64,000 nt of DNA from Variovorax paradoxus EPS (GCF_000184745.1 NC_014931.1:6076001-6140000), one strand, 5' to 3'; positions 20,496 to 30,897 are shown, counted from the stretch's first letter. Numbers and translations: made by a program. Notes: generated by a model not told the origin, from the letters alone.

Positions 20496-20527
20496 AAAAA
20501 AAAGCCCGGCACAGACCGGGCTTTTTT
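20496..20527. terminator. Bidirectional terminator between LysR and dienelactone hydrolase genes
   Basis: Stem AAGCCCGG/CCGGGCTT (20502-20509 with 20516-20523), 6-nt loop, flanked by A8 on the left and T6 on the right. It serves the two convergent genes. Confidence 0.9.
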
Positions 20528-20545
20528 ATTGCGCCGACCCGCAGG

Positions 20546-21229
20546 TCAGCCGATGTACTTCGCGAAGAACGCCAGCGTGCGTTCGCGCGCCAGCTTGGCG
20601 GCCTCGGCGTTGTACGAGCCGCGCTGGTCGCAATTGAAACCGTGGCCCACCGGATAGACATGCACTTCCACCTCGGGGTGCGCCTTCTTGAAACTCTCGA
20701 CGGTGTCCAGCGGAATCCAGTGGTCCTGGTTGCCGAAGTGCGCCAGCACCGGCACCTTGGGTTTCCGCGCGGCTTCTTCGGGCATGGTCATGCCGCCGCC
20801 GTAGTACGGCGCCGCGGCCGACAGGCCCGGCAACAGAGCGGCAGCGCGCCAGGTCAGCAAACCGCCCCAGCAGTAGCCCACGATGCCGACCTTGCCGGCC
20901 TTCGATGCATAGGCGATGGCTGCCTCGACATCCTGCAGCACGCCGGGCGCGGGCAGCGCCTCGACCGCCGCCTTCAGGGCGGAGCCCTCCTTCATGTCCT
21001 CGTCGCTGTAGCCCAGCTCGACGCCGGGCTTCACGCGCTGGAAAGTCGCCGGCGCCACAGCGAGATACCCCTCGGCCGCATAGCCGTCGGCCACCGAGCG
21101 GATGTGCGAGTTCACGCCGAAGATTTCCTGCACCACGACCACCGCGCCGCGCGGCTTGCCCGCAGGTTCGGCCACGTAGGCGGGAAAGCTGAAGCCGTCC
21201 TTGGCTGTGAGATCGATGAATTGACCCAT
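20546..21229 (-). CDS. Dienelactone hydrolase family protein
   Basis: Alpha/beta hydrolase related to carboxymethylenebutenolidase (ClcD type). The Cys nucleophile is in GYCWGG, with the acid in NQDHWIP and the histidine in VGHGFNC, the Cys-Asp-His triad of this family. I start at MGQFIDLTAKDG (227 residues), about 10 nt after AGGAG; the ATG at 21238 is only 1 nt from that sequence. No ring-cleavage genes lie nearby, so the natural substrate is uncertain. Confidence 0.9.
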   Translation of the reverse strand: MGQFIDLTAKDGFSFPAYVAEPAGKPRGAVVVVQEIFGVNSHIRSVADGYAAEGYLAVAPATFQRVKPGVELGYSDEDMKEGSALKAAVEALPAPGVLQDVEAAIAYASKAGKVGIVGYCWGGLLTWRAAALLPGLSAAAPYYGGGMTMPEEAARKPKVPVLAHFGNQDHWIPLDTVESFKKAHPEVEVHVYPVGHGFNCDQRGSYNAEAAKLARERTLAFFAKYIG

Positions 21230-21293
21230 GTTTGTCATGCTCCTGATGGCAATTGAATGAAGAAGAAAAAGAAGAGGGACGCTGTTGTCGCCG

Positions 21294-21896
21294 TCACTGG
21301 CGCAGCGCCCGCTCGACGAAATCGAGCCGATCCTGCCCCCAGAAAATCTCGCCATCGATCACGTAACTCGGCGCGCCGAACACCTGGATGTCGATGGCCT
21401 CCTGCGTGTAGGCCTCGTAGCGCTCCTGCACCGCCTGGCTTTGCGATTGCTCCGAGCGCTTGGCGGGCAGGCCGCATTCGACGACCAGCGCTTCGAGCAC
21501 GTTCGGGTCGCCGATGTTCCGCTCCTGCACCCACACCGCAGCGAACACCGCCGCGCAGACGCGCATCGCAGCCTCGGTGCCGTCGTGGATATCGACCGCG
21601 ATGATGATCCGCGCCGCATCATCGCCGGCCACCGGGAAGAACTTGGGCTTGGTGTTCATCGGCAGGCCGAGGTGCTGCGAGAACCGCGCCATCTCCACCA
21701 GCCGGTAGGCCTGCCGCTGCGGCGCCCGCTTGCCCAGAGGCAGCCCGCCGGACACCGGGAACACGCTCCCCATGTCGATGGGCCGCACGCGCACCGTGGC
21801 GCCCGCGGCGGCGGCGATCTCCGCGAACCGGGTATGACCCAGATAAGTCCACGGGCTCTGGGGCGCAAAGTAGTAGTCGACCGTTTTCGTGCTCAT
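21294..21896 (-). CDS. 2-hydroxychromene-2-carboxylate isomerase-like (DsbA fold)
   Basis: A 200-residue protein of the DsbA/kappa-GST-like isomerase group. The N-terminus (VDYYFAPQSPWTYLGHTR) has the usual active-site serine region and no CxxC, so it is not a disulfide oxidase. FGAPSYVIDGEIFWGQDRLDF is the C-terminal family signature. HCCA isomerases act in naphthalene degradation, but this gene stands outside any such pathway, so a general glutathione-dependent role is equally likely. Confidence 0.88.
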   Translation of the reverse strand: MSTKTVDYYFAPQSPWTYLGHTRFAEIAAAAGATVRVRPIDMGSVFPVSGGLPLGKRAPQRQAYRLVEMARFSQHLGLPMNTKPKFFPVAGDDAARIIIAVDIHDGTEAAMRVCAAVFAAVWVQERNIGDPNVLEALVVECGLPAKRSEQSQSQAVQERYEAYTQEAIDIQVFGAPSYVIDGEIFWGQDRLDFVERALRQ

Positions 21897-21970
21897 ACGC
21901 CAGCCCTCGAATGATGTAATCCAAGCCGACGGTTTTAACTGACACGCAGTTTCTCTGCAGGAGGTAGGTT

Positions 21971-22717
21971 TTGAATCCAGTGCTACTCATCACCGGCGGC
22001 GGACGGGGCATCGGCGCCGCCACCGCCCTGCTCGCCGCACGGCGCGGCTACGCGGTGGCCGTCAACTACGCCAGCAACTCGCTGGCGGCCGACGAGGTGG
22101 TGCGCACCATCCGCGAGGGCGGCGGCACCGCCATCGCCGTGCAGGCCGATGTAGGCAATGAGGCGCAGGTGATCGCGATGTTCGAGAAGGTCGACGCCAA
22201 GCTCGGCCGGCTCACCGCGCTGGTCAACAACGCCGGCGTGGTGGACATGCAGGCGCGTGTCGACGAGATGAGCGTGGCGCGGCTGGAACGCATGTTCCGC
22301 ATCAACGTGATCGGCAGTTTTGTCTGCGCGCGCGAAGCCGTTCGCCGCATGAGCACGAAGCACGGCGGCCAGGGCGGCGCCATCGTCAACATCTCCAGCG
22401 GCGCCGCGCGCCTGGGCTCGCCGGGCCAATACGTCGACTACGCCGCCAGCAAGGCCGCCATCGACACGCTCACCATCGGGCTGGCCAAGGAAGTGGGCGA
22501 CGAGGGCATCCGCGTCAACGCGGTGCGCCCCGGCCTCATCGACACCGAGATCCACGCGTCGGGCGGCATGCCCGACCGCGCCCTCGAACTTGCGCCCACC
22601 GTCCCGATGAAGCGCACCGGCAGCCCCGAGGAAATCGCCGGCGCCATCCTGTGGCTGCTGTCCGACGAGGCGAGCTACACCACCATGGCCCTGCTCGACG
22701 TGACCGGCGGAAGGTAG
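21971..22717 (+). CDS. SDR-family oxidoreductase
   Basis: A 248-residue classical short-chain dehydrogenase. TGGGRGIG (residues 8-15) binds the cofactor, NNAG is at ~89-92, and the catalytic set is Ser (NISSGAA), Tyr and Lys (YVDYAASK). The start codon is TTG, chosen because a strong AGGAGGT sits 6-7 bp upstream and no in-frame ATG is near. It diverges from the isomerase gene and is 5 bp before the MarC gene, so the two are probably coupled. The substrate is unknown. Confidence 0.9.
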   Translation: MNPVLLITGGGRGIGAATALLAARRGYAVAVNYASNSLAADEVVRTIREGGGTAIAVQADVGNEAQVIAMFEKVDAKLGRLTALVNNAGVVDMQARVDEMSVARLERMFRINVIGSFVCAREAVRRMSTKHGGQGGAIVNISSGAARLGSPGQYVDYAASKAAIDTLTIGLAKEVGDEGIRVNAVRPGLIDTEIHASGGMPDRALELAPTVPMKRTGSPEEIAGAILWLLSDEASYTTMALLDVTGGR

Positions 22718-22722
22718 CCCCC

Positions 22723-23376
22723 ATGAGCACCTCGATGGACCTCATCAAGCCGCTGGTCACGCTGGTGGCCATCGTCAACCCACTGGCCATCGTGCCCTTC
22801 TTCATCCACTACACGCAGGGCTACAGCGACGCGCAGCGCCGACACACGGTGCGCATGTCGGCGTTCAGTGCGTTCGTGGTCATCGCGGTGAGTGCGCTGC
22901 TCGGGTTGCAGCTGCTGTCCTTCTTCGGCATTTCGATCGCGAGCTTCCAGGTCGGTGGCGGCCTGCTGCTGCTCATGAGTTCGCTCTCGATGCTGAACGC
23001 CAAGCCGGCCGAGAGCAAGACCAACGTCGAGGAACTGCGCGCCACCGAGGTGAAGGCCTCGATGGGCGCCTCCATCGCGGTGGTGCCGCTCACGATTCCG
23101 TTGCTGACAGGGCCGGCGACCATCTCCACCGTGGTGATCTATGCCGACAAGGCGCAGCACCTGTGGGAGCTCGCGGTGCTGGTGGGCTACGGCGTGGTGG
23201 TGGCGCTGGCCACGGCGCTGGCCTTCTCGCTCGCGCAGCCGATTGCGCGCGTGCTCGGCAAGACGGGCATCAACATCATGACGCGGCTGATGGGCCTGAT
23301 CCTCGCGGCGCTGGCCGTCGAGGTGATGGCCGACGGGCTCGGCAAGCTGTTCCCGATCCTGTCGAAAGTCTCCTGA
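22723..23376 (+). CDS. MarC-family integral membrane protein
   Basis: A 217-residue membrane protein with about six hydrophobic segments. IVNPLAIVPFFIHYTQG and VVPLTIPLLTGPATISTVVIY are the paired internal-repeat signatures of the MarC/UPF0056 family. Despite the name, no antibiotic-resistance role is established. The start at MSTSMDLIKP follows the SDR stop directly. It converges on the EVE-domain gene with a 10-bp gap. Confidence 0.92.
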   Translation: MSTSMDLIKPLVTLVAIVNPLAIVPFFIHYTQGYSDAQRRHTVRMSAFSAFVVIAVSALLGLQLLSFFGISIASFQVGGGLLLLMSSLSMLNAKPAESKTNVEELRATEVKASMGASIAVVPLTIPLLTGPATISTVVIYADKAQHLWELAVLVGYGVVVALATALAFSLAQPIARVLGKTGINIMTRLMGLILAALAVEVMADGLGKLFPILSKVS

Positions 23377-23386
23377 CCGCGGAGGC

Positions 23387-23848
<462 letters not shown>

Positions 23849-23933
23849 GGCGTTCTCGCGAAGGTGTGTTTTCGCGGAATATAGCCGCTTGCCCCGGCAC
23901 CGGCACCAGCGCCGGCAGTACCGGGGTTGCCGC

Positions 23934-25100
23934 TTACGGCGTCACGTAGTCAGACACGACGACCCACTTGCCATCCTTGATCTGCGACAGCCGCGATTGC
24001 TCGTTGCCGAGGCGCTTGGTGGCGGTGTAACTGCTCTTCGGGCTGCCGAACATGTCGGGCTCGAAGGTGATGCTGTCCATCGCCTTGATGAAGCTGTCGG
24101 TCGTGAGGTTCGGGCCCGCCTTGGTCGCCGCCTTGATGAACGAATCGATGATCACGTAGCCGTACACCGAGAACACCGTCGGGTCTTCGTTGAACTTGGT
24201 CTTGTACTTGTTGGCCCAGAAGCGCAGGGGTTGCGACTGCTCGTCGGTGTAGGGGTTCTGCACCGTCATCGTGGCGTAGACGCCGTCCATCGCCTTGCCA
24301 CCCAGCTTGTGGATGAGGTCGGTATACGCCGCGCTCGAACCGAGGAATGTCGGGTTGAAACCCGTCTTGCGCGACTCCCCCACCGTGCCGATGGTCTCGC
24401 GAATGATCGTGCCCAGCACCACGAGGTCGCAGTTCGCCGCCTTCATCTTCGCGACCTGCGAGCTGAAGTCGGTGGCGCCGCGCTTGAACGAGGTCTTCTC
24501 GGCCAGTTCCATGTTCGCGGCCTTCAGGCCCGCCTCGGCGCCGCGCTGCACCTCGAGCCCGAACTCATCGTCCTGGTAGATCGTGCAGACCTTCTTGGCG
24601 CCCTTGTCCTTGATCATCTTGGGCAGTGCCAGGCGGATCTGGTCGTAGTAGGTGGCCGCGAACGAGTACTTCAGCCGGTTCAGCGGCTCGTACATTTCTC
24701 GCGCCGCGGTGATCGGCATGTAGTTGACGATGTTCTTGTCGAACTGCACCGGCATCGCCGCCATGTTCTGCGCCGTGCCGATGTGGCCGGCCATGATGAA
24801 TATCTTTTCCTGGTTCACCAGCTTCTGCGCGGCCAGCACCGCCTTCTTCGGGTCATAGCCCGAGTCCTCGACAAAGAGCTTGAGCTTGCGGCCGTTGACG
24901 TTGCCCTGCTCGTTGAGTTCGTCCACGCGCAGCTGCATGCCGTTGCGCGCCTGCTTGCCGAAGCCCGCGAGCGGACCCGACAGGTCCTGGATCGTGCCGA
25001 TCCGGATCTCGTCCTTGCTCACGCCCTGTTGCTGCTGCGCGGACGCGAGCGTCGCGATAAGGCCCAGCACGGCCAGAGTCGTCACTGTCTTGAGCTTCAT
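23934..25100 (-). CDS. Liv-type ABC transporter substrate-binding protein
   Basis: Periplasmic binding protein of the branched-chain-amino-acid (HAAT) class. The 388-residue product starts MKLKTVTTLAVLGLIA (signal peptide, cleavage after ASA) behind a GGAG sequence. The binding domain begins EIRIGTIQDLSGPLAGFGKQ and contains KKVCTIYQDDEFGLE. It is the last gene of the liv cluster. Linkage to a CoA ligase suggests that the ligand is an organic or aromatic acid rather than leucine; this is inference. Confidence 0.92.
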   Translation of the reverse strand: MKLKTVTTLAVLGLIATLASAQQQQGVSKDEIRIGTIQDLSGPLAGFGKQARNGMQLRVDELNEQGNVNGRKLKLFVEDSGYDPKKAVLAAQKLVNQEKIFIMAGHIGTAQNMAAMPVQFDKNIVNYMPITAAREMYEPLNRLKYSFAATYYDQIRLALPKMIKDKGAKKVCTIYQDDEFGLEVQRGAEAGLKAANMELAEKTSFKRGATDFSSQVAKMKAANCDLVVLGTIIRETIGTVGESRKTGFNPTFLGSSAAYTDLIHKLGGKAMDGVYATMTVQNPYTDEQSQPLRFWANKYKTKFNEDPTVFSVYGYVIIDSFIKAATKAGPNLTTDSFIKAMDSITFEPDMFGSPKSSYTATKRLGNEQSRLSQIKDGKWVVVSDYVTP

Positions 25101-25140
25101 TCGGTTGTCTCCTCGGGTTGACACTAAAAACGTTCGCCGA

Positions 25141-27021
25141 TCAGCGGTACATCGCTTCGATGCGGTCTGCGTACTTCGTCTGCACCAGCTTGCGCTTGAG
25201 CTTCATCGTCGGCGTGAGCTCCTCGTCCTCGGCGCTCAGCTGCGTCTCGAGCAGGAAGAACTTCTTGATCTGCTCCACGCGCGCGAACTTCGCGTTGACG
25301 CGGTCGATCTCGCCCTGGATCAGGTCCAGCACCTCCTGCGCGCGCGTCAGGCTCTCGTAGTTGCTGAACGGCACGTCGTTGTCCTGCGCAAACTTCTCGA
25401 CGTTCTCCTGATCGATCATCACGATCACCGTCAGGTAGGGTTTCTTGTCGCCGATCACCACCGCGTCGGTGACGTAGGGGCTGAACTTGAGTTCGTTCTC
25501 CAGCTCGCTCGGCGTGATGTTCTTTCCACCTGCCGTGATGATGATGTCCTTCATGCGGTCGGTGATGCGGAAATACCCTTCCGCGTCGACCAGCCCGACG
25601 TCGCCCGTGTGCAGCCAGCCGTCGGCGTCGATGGTCTCGGCCGTCTTCTCCGGCAGGTTGAGGTAACCCATGAAGACATTGGGGCCGCGCACCAGGATCT
25701 CGCCGGTTTCGGGATCGAGCCGCACCTCGTTGTAGCTGGTGGCCGGGCCGATCGAGCCCGGGGCGATGCGCGACGGCGGCACGCCGGTGGAGGCGCCGCA
25801 CGACTCGGTCATGCCCCACACCTCCAGCATCGGCACGCCGAGCGCGAGGTACCAGCGCACGAGGTCGGGAGAAATCGGCGCCGCGCCGGTCACGAGGAAC
25901 CGCGCGCGATGGATGCCGATGAGCTTGCGCACGTTGTTGAGCGCAAGCCAGCGCGCGATGCGGAACTTGAAGCGCAGCCCCGCGCCGATCGGCTTGCCCT
26001 GCAGCACGCGGTCGGCGATCTGCTGACCCACGCCGATGCTCCATCCGTAGGCAGCCTGCTGCAGGCGGCTCGCCTCCTTCAGCGCGATCATCACGCCCGA
26101 ATAGAACTTCTCCCACACGCGCGGCACGGCCGTGAACACCGTGGGCGAAATCTCGCGCACGTTCTCGGGCACTGTCTCGGGGTTCTCGACGAAGTTGAGG
26201 ATCGAGCCGGTGTACATCGCGAAGTATTCGCCGCCCATGCGCTCGGCGATGTGGCACAGCGGCAGGAAGCACATGCGCTCGTCCGTCTCGCCCTGCGCGA
26301 GCAGCGTGTTGTAGCCGCGCATGGTGTAGACCAGCCCGCGGTGGCTGTGCATCGCGCCCTTGGGCTTGCCGGTGGTGCCGGAGGTGTAGACGAGGATCGC
26401 GAGGTCTTCCGCGCGGCAGGCGGCGATGCGCTGTTCCAACGCTTGCGGGTTCGCCTTCAGGTGCTCGCGGCCAAGGGCGCGCAGCGCGTCGAGGCTGATG
26501 ACGCCGGGATCGTCGAGGTCGCGCAGGCCTTCCATGTCGAGCACGATGATCTTGCGCAGCAGCGGCAACTGCGCGCGCACTTCGAGCGCCTTGTCCAGCT
26601 GCTCATCGTCTTCCACGAAGAGCACGGTGGTGCGCGAGTCTTCGCAGAGATAGTGAACTTGCGAAGCCGCATCGGTCGGGTAGATGCCGTTCGACACGCC
26701 GCCGCAACTGAGCACGGCCACATCGCACAGCACCCACTCGATGACGGTGTTGGAGAGGATCGACGCGCACTCGCCATGCCCGAACCCCAGCGCCAGCAGG
26801 CCTCCCGCGATCTCGCGCACGGCCTCGGCGGTCTGCCGCCAGGTCCAGGTGCGCCAGATGCCGAATTCCTTCTGACGCATCCAGACCTTGTCGCCGCGCA
26901 GTTCGACGGCCTTCCAGAACACAGCGGGAACGGTGTCACCAGGCACGACGACATCGAGCCGGGGCTGAAGATGCGCCAGGTCCCAGAGACCGGCAGGAGC
27001 GCGCAGGGCCAGTGTGCTCAT
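25141..27021 (-). CDS. Acyl-CoA ligase (AMP-forming, long-chain type)
   Basis: ANL-superfamily ligase that activates a carboxylic acid via acyl-AMP to its CoA thioester. The 626-residue protein has the P-loop-like YTSGTTGKPKGAM (~214-226), the motif EVWGMTESCG (~410), DGWLHTGDVG (~475) and GGKNITPSE (~503). Length and central helices resemble FadD15-like long-chain ligases. It is embedded in the liv uptake cluster, so it probably activates the imported acid. Confidence 0.9.
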   Translation of the reverse strand: MSTLALRAPAGLWDLAHLQPRLDVVVPGDTVPAVFWKAVELRGDKVWMRQKEFGIWRTWTWRQTAEAVREIAGGLLALGFGHGECASILSNTVIEWVLCDVAVLSCGGVSNGIYPTDAASQVHYLCEDSRTTVLFVEDDEQLDKALEVRAQLPLLRKIIVLDMEGLRDLDDPGVISLDALRALGREHLKANPQALEQRIAACRAEDLAILVYTSGTTGKPKGAMHSHRGLVYTMRGYNTLLAQGETDERMCFLPLCHIAERMGGEYFAMYTGSILNFVENPETVPENVREISPTVFTAVPRVWEKFYSGVMIALKEASRLQQAAYGWSIGVGQQIADRVLQGKPIGAGLRFKFRIARWLALNNVRKLIGIHRARFLVTGAAPISPDLVRWYLALGVPMLEVWGMTESCGASTGVPPSRIAPGSIGPATSYNEVRLDPETGEILVRGPNVFMGYLNLPEKTAETIDADGWLHTGDVGLVDAEGYFRITDRMKDIIITAGGKNITPSELENELKFSPYVTDAVVIGDKKPYLTVIVMIDQENVEKFAQDNDVPFSNYESLTRAQEVLDLIQGEIDRVNAKFARVEQIKKFFLLETQLSAEDEELTPTMKLKRKLVQTKYADRIEAMYR

Positions 27022-27087
27022 TCAACAACCTTCGTGCTTCGCACTGCGGTGCGAGCTTGCTTGGGGCGGCCCGGCGCTGCGCTCATG

Positions 27088-27861
27088 TCATCTCCAGTTC
27101 TTCTTCTTTTTCCAGCGCCGCTCGCCGCGCACGCCGTCGTCCTTCACGCCGAGGTAGAACTCCTTGATGTCTTCCTTCTCGCGGAGGCGCTCGCAGGAGT
27201 CCTCCATGACGATGCGGCCGTTCTCCAGCACGTAGCCGTGGTCGGCGGCATTGAGCGCCATGTTGGCGTTCTGCTCGACCAAAAGGATCGTCGTGCCGCG
27301 CTCGCGGTTGATGCGCACGACGATCTCGAAGATCTCTTTCGTGAGCTTCGGACTCAGGCCGAGGCTGGGTTCATCGAGCAGGATCAGATGCGGCGCGGCC
27401 ATGATGGCGCGCGAGATCGCGAGCATCTGCTGCTGACCACCGGAGAGCAGGCCGGCATCCTGCGTGGCGCGCTCGCGCAGGATGGGGAAGTAGGTGTAGA
27501 CCGTCTCCATGTCCCGCGCCACGCCGTCGCGGTCCTTGCGGGTGTAGGCGCCCATCAGCAGGTTGTCTTTTACCGAGAGCAGCGGGAACACCTCGCGGCC
27601 CTCGGGCACGTGGCTCAGGCCCTGTTGCACGATGAAGGCGGGGTCCTTGGCGGTGATGTCCTTGCCCTCGAATTCGATGCTGCCTTTGCGCGGATCGATG
27701 ATTCCCGAGATGGTCTTCAGGATCGTGGTCTTGCCGGCACCGTTGGAGCCGAGCACCGTGGCGATTTCGCCCTGCTTGACCTTCAGGCTCACCCCGCGAA
27801 TGGCCTTGATCGGGCCGTAGGCGCTTTCGACGTTGAGCAGTTGCAGAACGACGTCGCTCAT
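27088..27861 (-). CDS. livF: Liv-type ABC transporter ATP-binding protein LivF
   Basis: Cytoplasmic ATPase of the HAAT importer. The 257-residue protein shows Walker A GSNGAGKTT, signature LSGGQQQM and Walker B LILLDEPSLGL. The C-terminal extension ending WKKKKNWR is longer and more basic than usual. A 253-bp gap with a large inverted-repeat element separates it from livG, although the two normally abut. Confidence 0.93.
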   Translation of the reverse strand: MSDVVLQLLNVESAYGPIKAIRGVSLKVKQGEIATVLGSNGAGKTTILKTISGIIDPRKGSIEFEGKDITAKDPAFIVQQGLSHVPEGREVFPLLSVKDNLLMGAYTRKDRDGVARDMETVYTYFPILRERATQDAGLLSGGQQQMLAISRAIMAAPHLILLDEPSLGLSPKLTKEIFEIVVRINRERGTTILLVEQNANMALNAADHGYVLENGRIVMEDSCERLREKEDIKEFYLGVKDDGVRGERRWKKKKNWR

Positions 27862-27897
27862 GCGTGTGCTCCTGAGGTCGGGCGATCACTACACCCC

Positions 27898-28089
27898 GGA
27901 GCCCGGGGTGCGGTGCGGGGCGGGCGCCCCCTCTGCGCCGCCGAGGAGCACAGGGTTTCGCGGATCAGGGCTCGCAGCTGTTTGAGCGAAGCGAGTTCTG
28001 CGAGACCCCGCGAAATGCGAGCACCGCAGGGGAGCCGCGAAGCGGCCGGCGCAGTGGGGGCGACCGCCCCGCACCGCATACCGGGCGCC
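27898..28089. repeat. ~190-bp inverted-repeat (MITE-like) element between livG and livF
   Basis: Two 31-bp arms, 27909-27939 and 28048-28078, are reverse complements with only two mismatches. Pairing continues outward in broken form to about 27898 and 28089, and inward through TTTCGCGG/CCGCGAAA and CTCGCAG/CTGCGAG blocks around 27955-28015. The whole unit could fold into one long hairpin. No transposase frame is present. It fills most of the 253-bp gap. Confidence 0.7.
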
Positions 28090-28114
28090 TCTCCAAAGGT
28101 AGCGAACAAGACAT

Positions 28115-28942
28115 TCATGCCGCCACCCTCCTCAAGCTGCTCACGTCATCCACGGTCCCGAGGTAAGCCTCGATCACGTGCGCATCCGCCTGCACCTCGC
28201 GCGGCGTCCCGGTGGCCAGCACCTCGCCCTGGTTCATCGCCAGCACGCGGTCCGACACTTTCGAGACCAGCGACATGTCGTGCTCCACCATCAGCACCGA
28301 CACGCCCAGCTCATGCTGGATGTCTTGAATCCAGAACGCCATGTCCGCGGTCTCTTCGACATTGAGGCCCGACGATGGCTCGTCGAGCAGCAGCAGCTTG
28401 GGCTCGGTGCACAGCGCGCGCGCCAGTTCCACCACCTTGCGAACGCCGTAGGGCAGGCCGGCCACCATCGAGTCGCGGTGATGTTGCAGGTCAAGCAACT
28501 CGATCACCTGCTCCGCTTTTTCACGCGCGGCGATCTCGGCGCGCCGCGTGGCGGACGTGAAGAACACCTCGCTCCAGACACCCGTCTTCCGGTGCGTGTG
28601 GCGACCGATCAACAGGTTGTGCAGCACGGTTGCATGCTCGAAGAGTTCGATGTTCTGGAAGGTGCGCGCGATGCCGAGCGCGGCAATCGAATGCGGCGCC
28701 TGCTGCGTCAGCGCGAGCGGGCCCGAGGATTCGCCATGCCACGTGATCTCGCCGGTGGTCGGCGTGTAGATGCGGCTGATCAGGTTGAACACCGTCGTCT
28801 TGCCAGCACCGTTCGGTCCGATCAGCGTGAACACCTCGCCGCGCCGCACGTCGAAGCTCACCTTGTTGACCGCGAGCACGCCGCCGAAGCGCACGCTCAG
28901 GTCCTTGGCCGAAAGGAGGATGTCGCCGTTGCTCGTCGTCAT
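28115..28942 (-). CDS. livG: Liv-type ABC transporter ATP-binding protein LivG
   Basis: Second ATPase of the importer. The 275-residue product starts [17 protein letters not shown]; the ATG overlaps the livM stop by 4 bp. Walker A is GPNGAGKTT; the signature region is the LivG-type [14 protein letters not shown]; Walker B is [12 protein letters not shown] longer frame continues upstream through livM but is not coding. Confidence 0.94.
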   Translation of the reverse strand: MTTSNGDILLSAKDLSVRFGGVLAVNKVSFDVRRGEVFTLIGPNGAGKTTVFNLISRIYTPTTGEITWHGESSGPLALTQQAPHSIAALGIARTFQNIELFEHATVLHNLLIGRHTHRKTGVWSEVFFTSATRRAEIAAREKAEQVIELLDLQHHRDSMVAGLPYGVRKVVELARALCTEPKLLLLDEPSSGLNVEETADMAFWIQDIQHELGVSVLMVEHDMSLVSKVSDRVLAMNQGEVLATGTPREVQADAHVIEAYLGTVDDVSSLRRVAA

Positions 28943-30015
28943 CTCAGCCGGTCCGATTTGGTGAACGACTTCTGCCGCTTGAAAAGGCCCTTGCGGTAGA
29001 ACGGGAAGAGTTGCAGGTACGTCCTGATCTTGAGCCAGCGGCCATAGAGCCCGAGCGGCTCGAACAGCACGAACGCGATCAGCACCACGCCGTACACCAG
29101 CCCCTGCAGGCCCGGCGCCTGGCCGATCACTGCGGGCAGCCAGTCCTTGCCCATCGAGATCAGCTGCGGCATCGCGATGAGGAAGATCGCGCCGAGGAAC
29201 GCGCCGTGCACCGAGCCCAGGCCGCCGATCACCACCATCAGCAGCAGGTCGATCGACTGCAGGATGCTGAACTGGTCCGGCGAGATGAAGCTCAGCTTGT
29301 GCGCATACAGCGCGCCGCCCAGCCCCGCGAGCGCAGCCGAGATCGCGAACGACATCGTCTTGTAGCGCGCGAGATGGATGCCCATGCTCTGCGCCGAGAT
29401 TTCCGAATCGCGGATGGCGACGAAGGCGCGGCCCGTCGGCGAGCGCAGCAGGTTCAGGATGCCCAGCGTGCTCAGCACCGCCACCACCAGGCACAAGAAA
29501 TAGAAGCCATCGCCCGAACCCAGCGACCAGCCGAAGAGCTGCGGCGACTTCACATGCAGCCCGGCGTTGCCGCCCGTGACGCTCTCCCACCGCGCGAACA
29601 CTTCCTCGACGATGAAGCCGAACGACAGCGTTGCGATGCCGAGATAGATGCCTTTCACGCGCAGTGCCGGCAAGGCGACGACCACGCCGACTGCGGCGGA
29701 CAACGCCGCAGCGGCGATCAAGGCAATCGGAAACGGCACACCGAGATTCGTCAGCACGCCCTGCGTGTACGCGCCCGCGCCGAGGAACGCCGCGTGTCCG
29801 ATGGAGAACTGGCCCGTGAAGCCGGCCAGCAGCATCAGCCCCAAGCCGACGATTCCGTAGATCAGCACGAAGGTCAGTTGTGCGAGCCAGTACTCCTCGA
29901 TCACCCAGGGCGCGGCGATGAGGAACGCGATGAGCAGGCCGTACCAGAACACATGCCCGCCATGACGCGCGAGCCGGATGTCCTGGTCGTAGCTGGTCTT
30001 GAAGATGTAGCGCAT
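28939..30015 (-). CDS. livM: Liv-type ABC transporter permease LivM
   Basis: Inner-membrane permease of 358 residues with about ten hydrophobic segments. The [21 protein letters not shown] segment and the loop [18 protein letters not shown] (ATPase-coupling EAA-like region) are typical of LivM. The C-terminus is basic. It follows livH by 6 bp and overlaps livG by 4 bp. Confidence 0.94.
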   Translation of the reverse strand: MRYIFKTSYDQDIRLARHGGHVFWYGLLIAFLIAAPWVIEEYWLAQLTFVLIYGIVGLGLMLLAGFTGQFSIGHAAFLGAGAYTQGVLTNLGVPFPIALIAAAALSAAVGVVVALPALRVKGIYLGIATLSFGFIVEEVFARWESVTGGNAGLHVKSPQLFGWSLGSGDGFYFLCLVVAVLSTLGILNLLRSPTGRAFVAIRDSEISAQSMGIHLARYKTMSFAISAALAGLGGALYAHKLSFISPDQFSILQSIDLLLMVVIGGLGSVHGAFLGAIFLIAMPQLISMGKDWLPAVIGQAPGLQGLVYGVVLIAFVLFEPLGLYGRWLKIRTYLQLFPFYRKGLFKRQKSFTKSDRLR

Positions 30016-30021
30016 GAACGT

Positions 30022-30897
30022 TCAGACTTTCTTGCGCAGCTTTTCGCCGAAGAGACCGTTGGGCTTGATCATGAGCATCAGCAGCACCACGATGTACGGC
30101 GCCGTGTCCTTGAAGCCATCGGGCAGGTAGAACCCCGCGAACGATTCGACGATGCCGATCACCAGCCCGCCGACGATCGCACCCGGCAGGCTGCCGAAGC
30201 CGCCCACCACTGCCGCCGGAAAAGCCTTGAGCCCGATGAAGCCCATGTTCGCGTGCACGAAGGTGATGGGTGCGAGCAGCATCCCGGCGATGGCCGCGAC
30301 CGCTGCGGCCAGCCCCCACACCAGCCCGTTGAGCCGCTTCACCGGAATGCCCATGTAGTAGGCCGCGAGCTGGTTCTGCGACGAGGCCTGCATCGCGATG
30401 CCCAGCTTGCTGTAGCGGAACATCGCGAACAGCAGCGCGCACAGGATGGCCGTGGCGACGATGATCGCGAGCTGTTCGAGGTTGACCACCAGTTCGCCCA
30501 GCTTCCAGATCTGGTCCTTGTAGGGCACGGGCAGCGTGTGGGTCTCGGTGCCGATGCCCGGCACCATGGTGATGAGGCCGCGCGCCACGTACGCGATGCC
30601 GATGGTCAGCATCACGATGGAGAACTGCGGCTGCCCGAGGATCGGCCGGATCACCGCCAGCTCCAGCAGCACGCCGAAAGCGGCCATCGCCACCACCGCG
30701 AGGATCGCCGCGAGCCAGAACGGCATGCCGAAGATCGACATGCCCGCGAACGCGCCGAAGGCACCGAGCATCATCAGATCGCCTTGCGCGAAGCTCACGG
30801 TTTCGGTGGCCTTGTAGATCAGCACGAACCCGAGCGCGATCAGCCCATAGATGCAACCTTGCGCAATGCCCGACAGCAGGAGTTGGAGGATCTGCAT
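30022..30897 (-). CDS. livH: Liv-type ABC transporter permease LivH
   Basis: Inner-membrane permease of 291 residues. The start MQILQLLLSGIAQGCIYGL and the coupling region ASSQNQLAAYYMGIPVKRLN are characteristic of LivH. It lies 18 bp after the AraC regulator gene, so all genes from the regulator to the CoA ligase and binding protein may form one operon. Confidence 0.94.
   Translation of the reverse strand: MQILQLLLSGIAQGCIYGLIALGFVLIYKATETVSFAQGDLMMLGAFGAFAGMSIFGMPFWLAAILAVVAMAAFGVLLELAVIRPILGQPQFSIVMLTIGIAYVARGLITMVPGIGTETHTLPVPYKDQIWKLGELVVNLEQLAIIVATAILCALLFAMFRYSKLGIAMQASSQNQLAAYYMGIPVKRLNGLVWGLAAAVAAIAGMLLAPITFVHANMGFIGLKAFPAAVVGGFGSLPGAIVGGLVIGIVESFAGFYLPDGFKDTAPYIVVLLMLMIKPNGLFGEKLRKKV

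Noticed and set aside
27898..28089. Insertion sequence or transposase remnant
   Set aside because: Inverted arms are present, but no frame in or beside them resembles a transposase, and no target duplication is evident by eye.
24880..28365. Plus-strand open frame of 1161 codons across the liv cluster
   Set aside because: It is antisense to the CoA ligase, livF and part of livG, all with conserved motifs. Its composition (H, R, A, L, D-rich) is that of a high-GC shadow frame.
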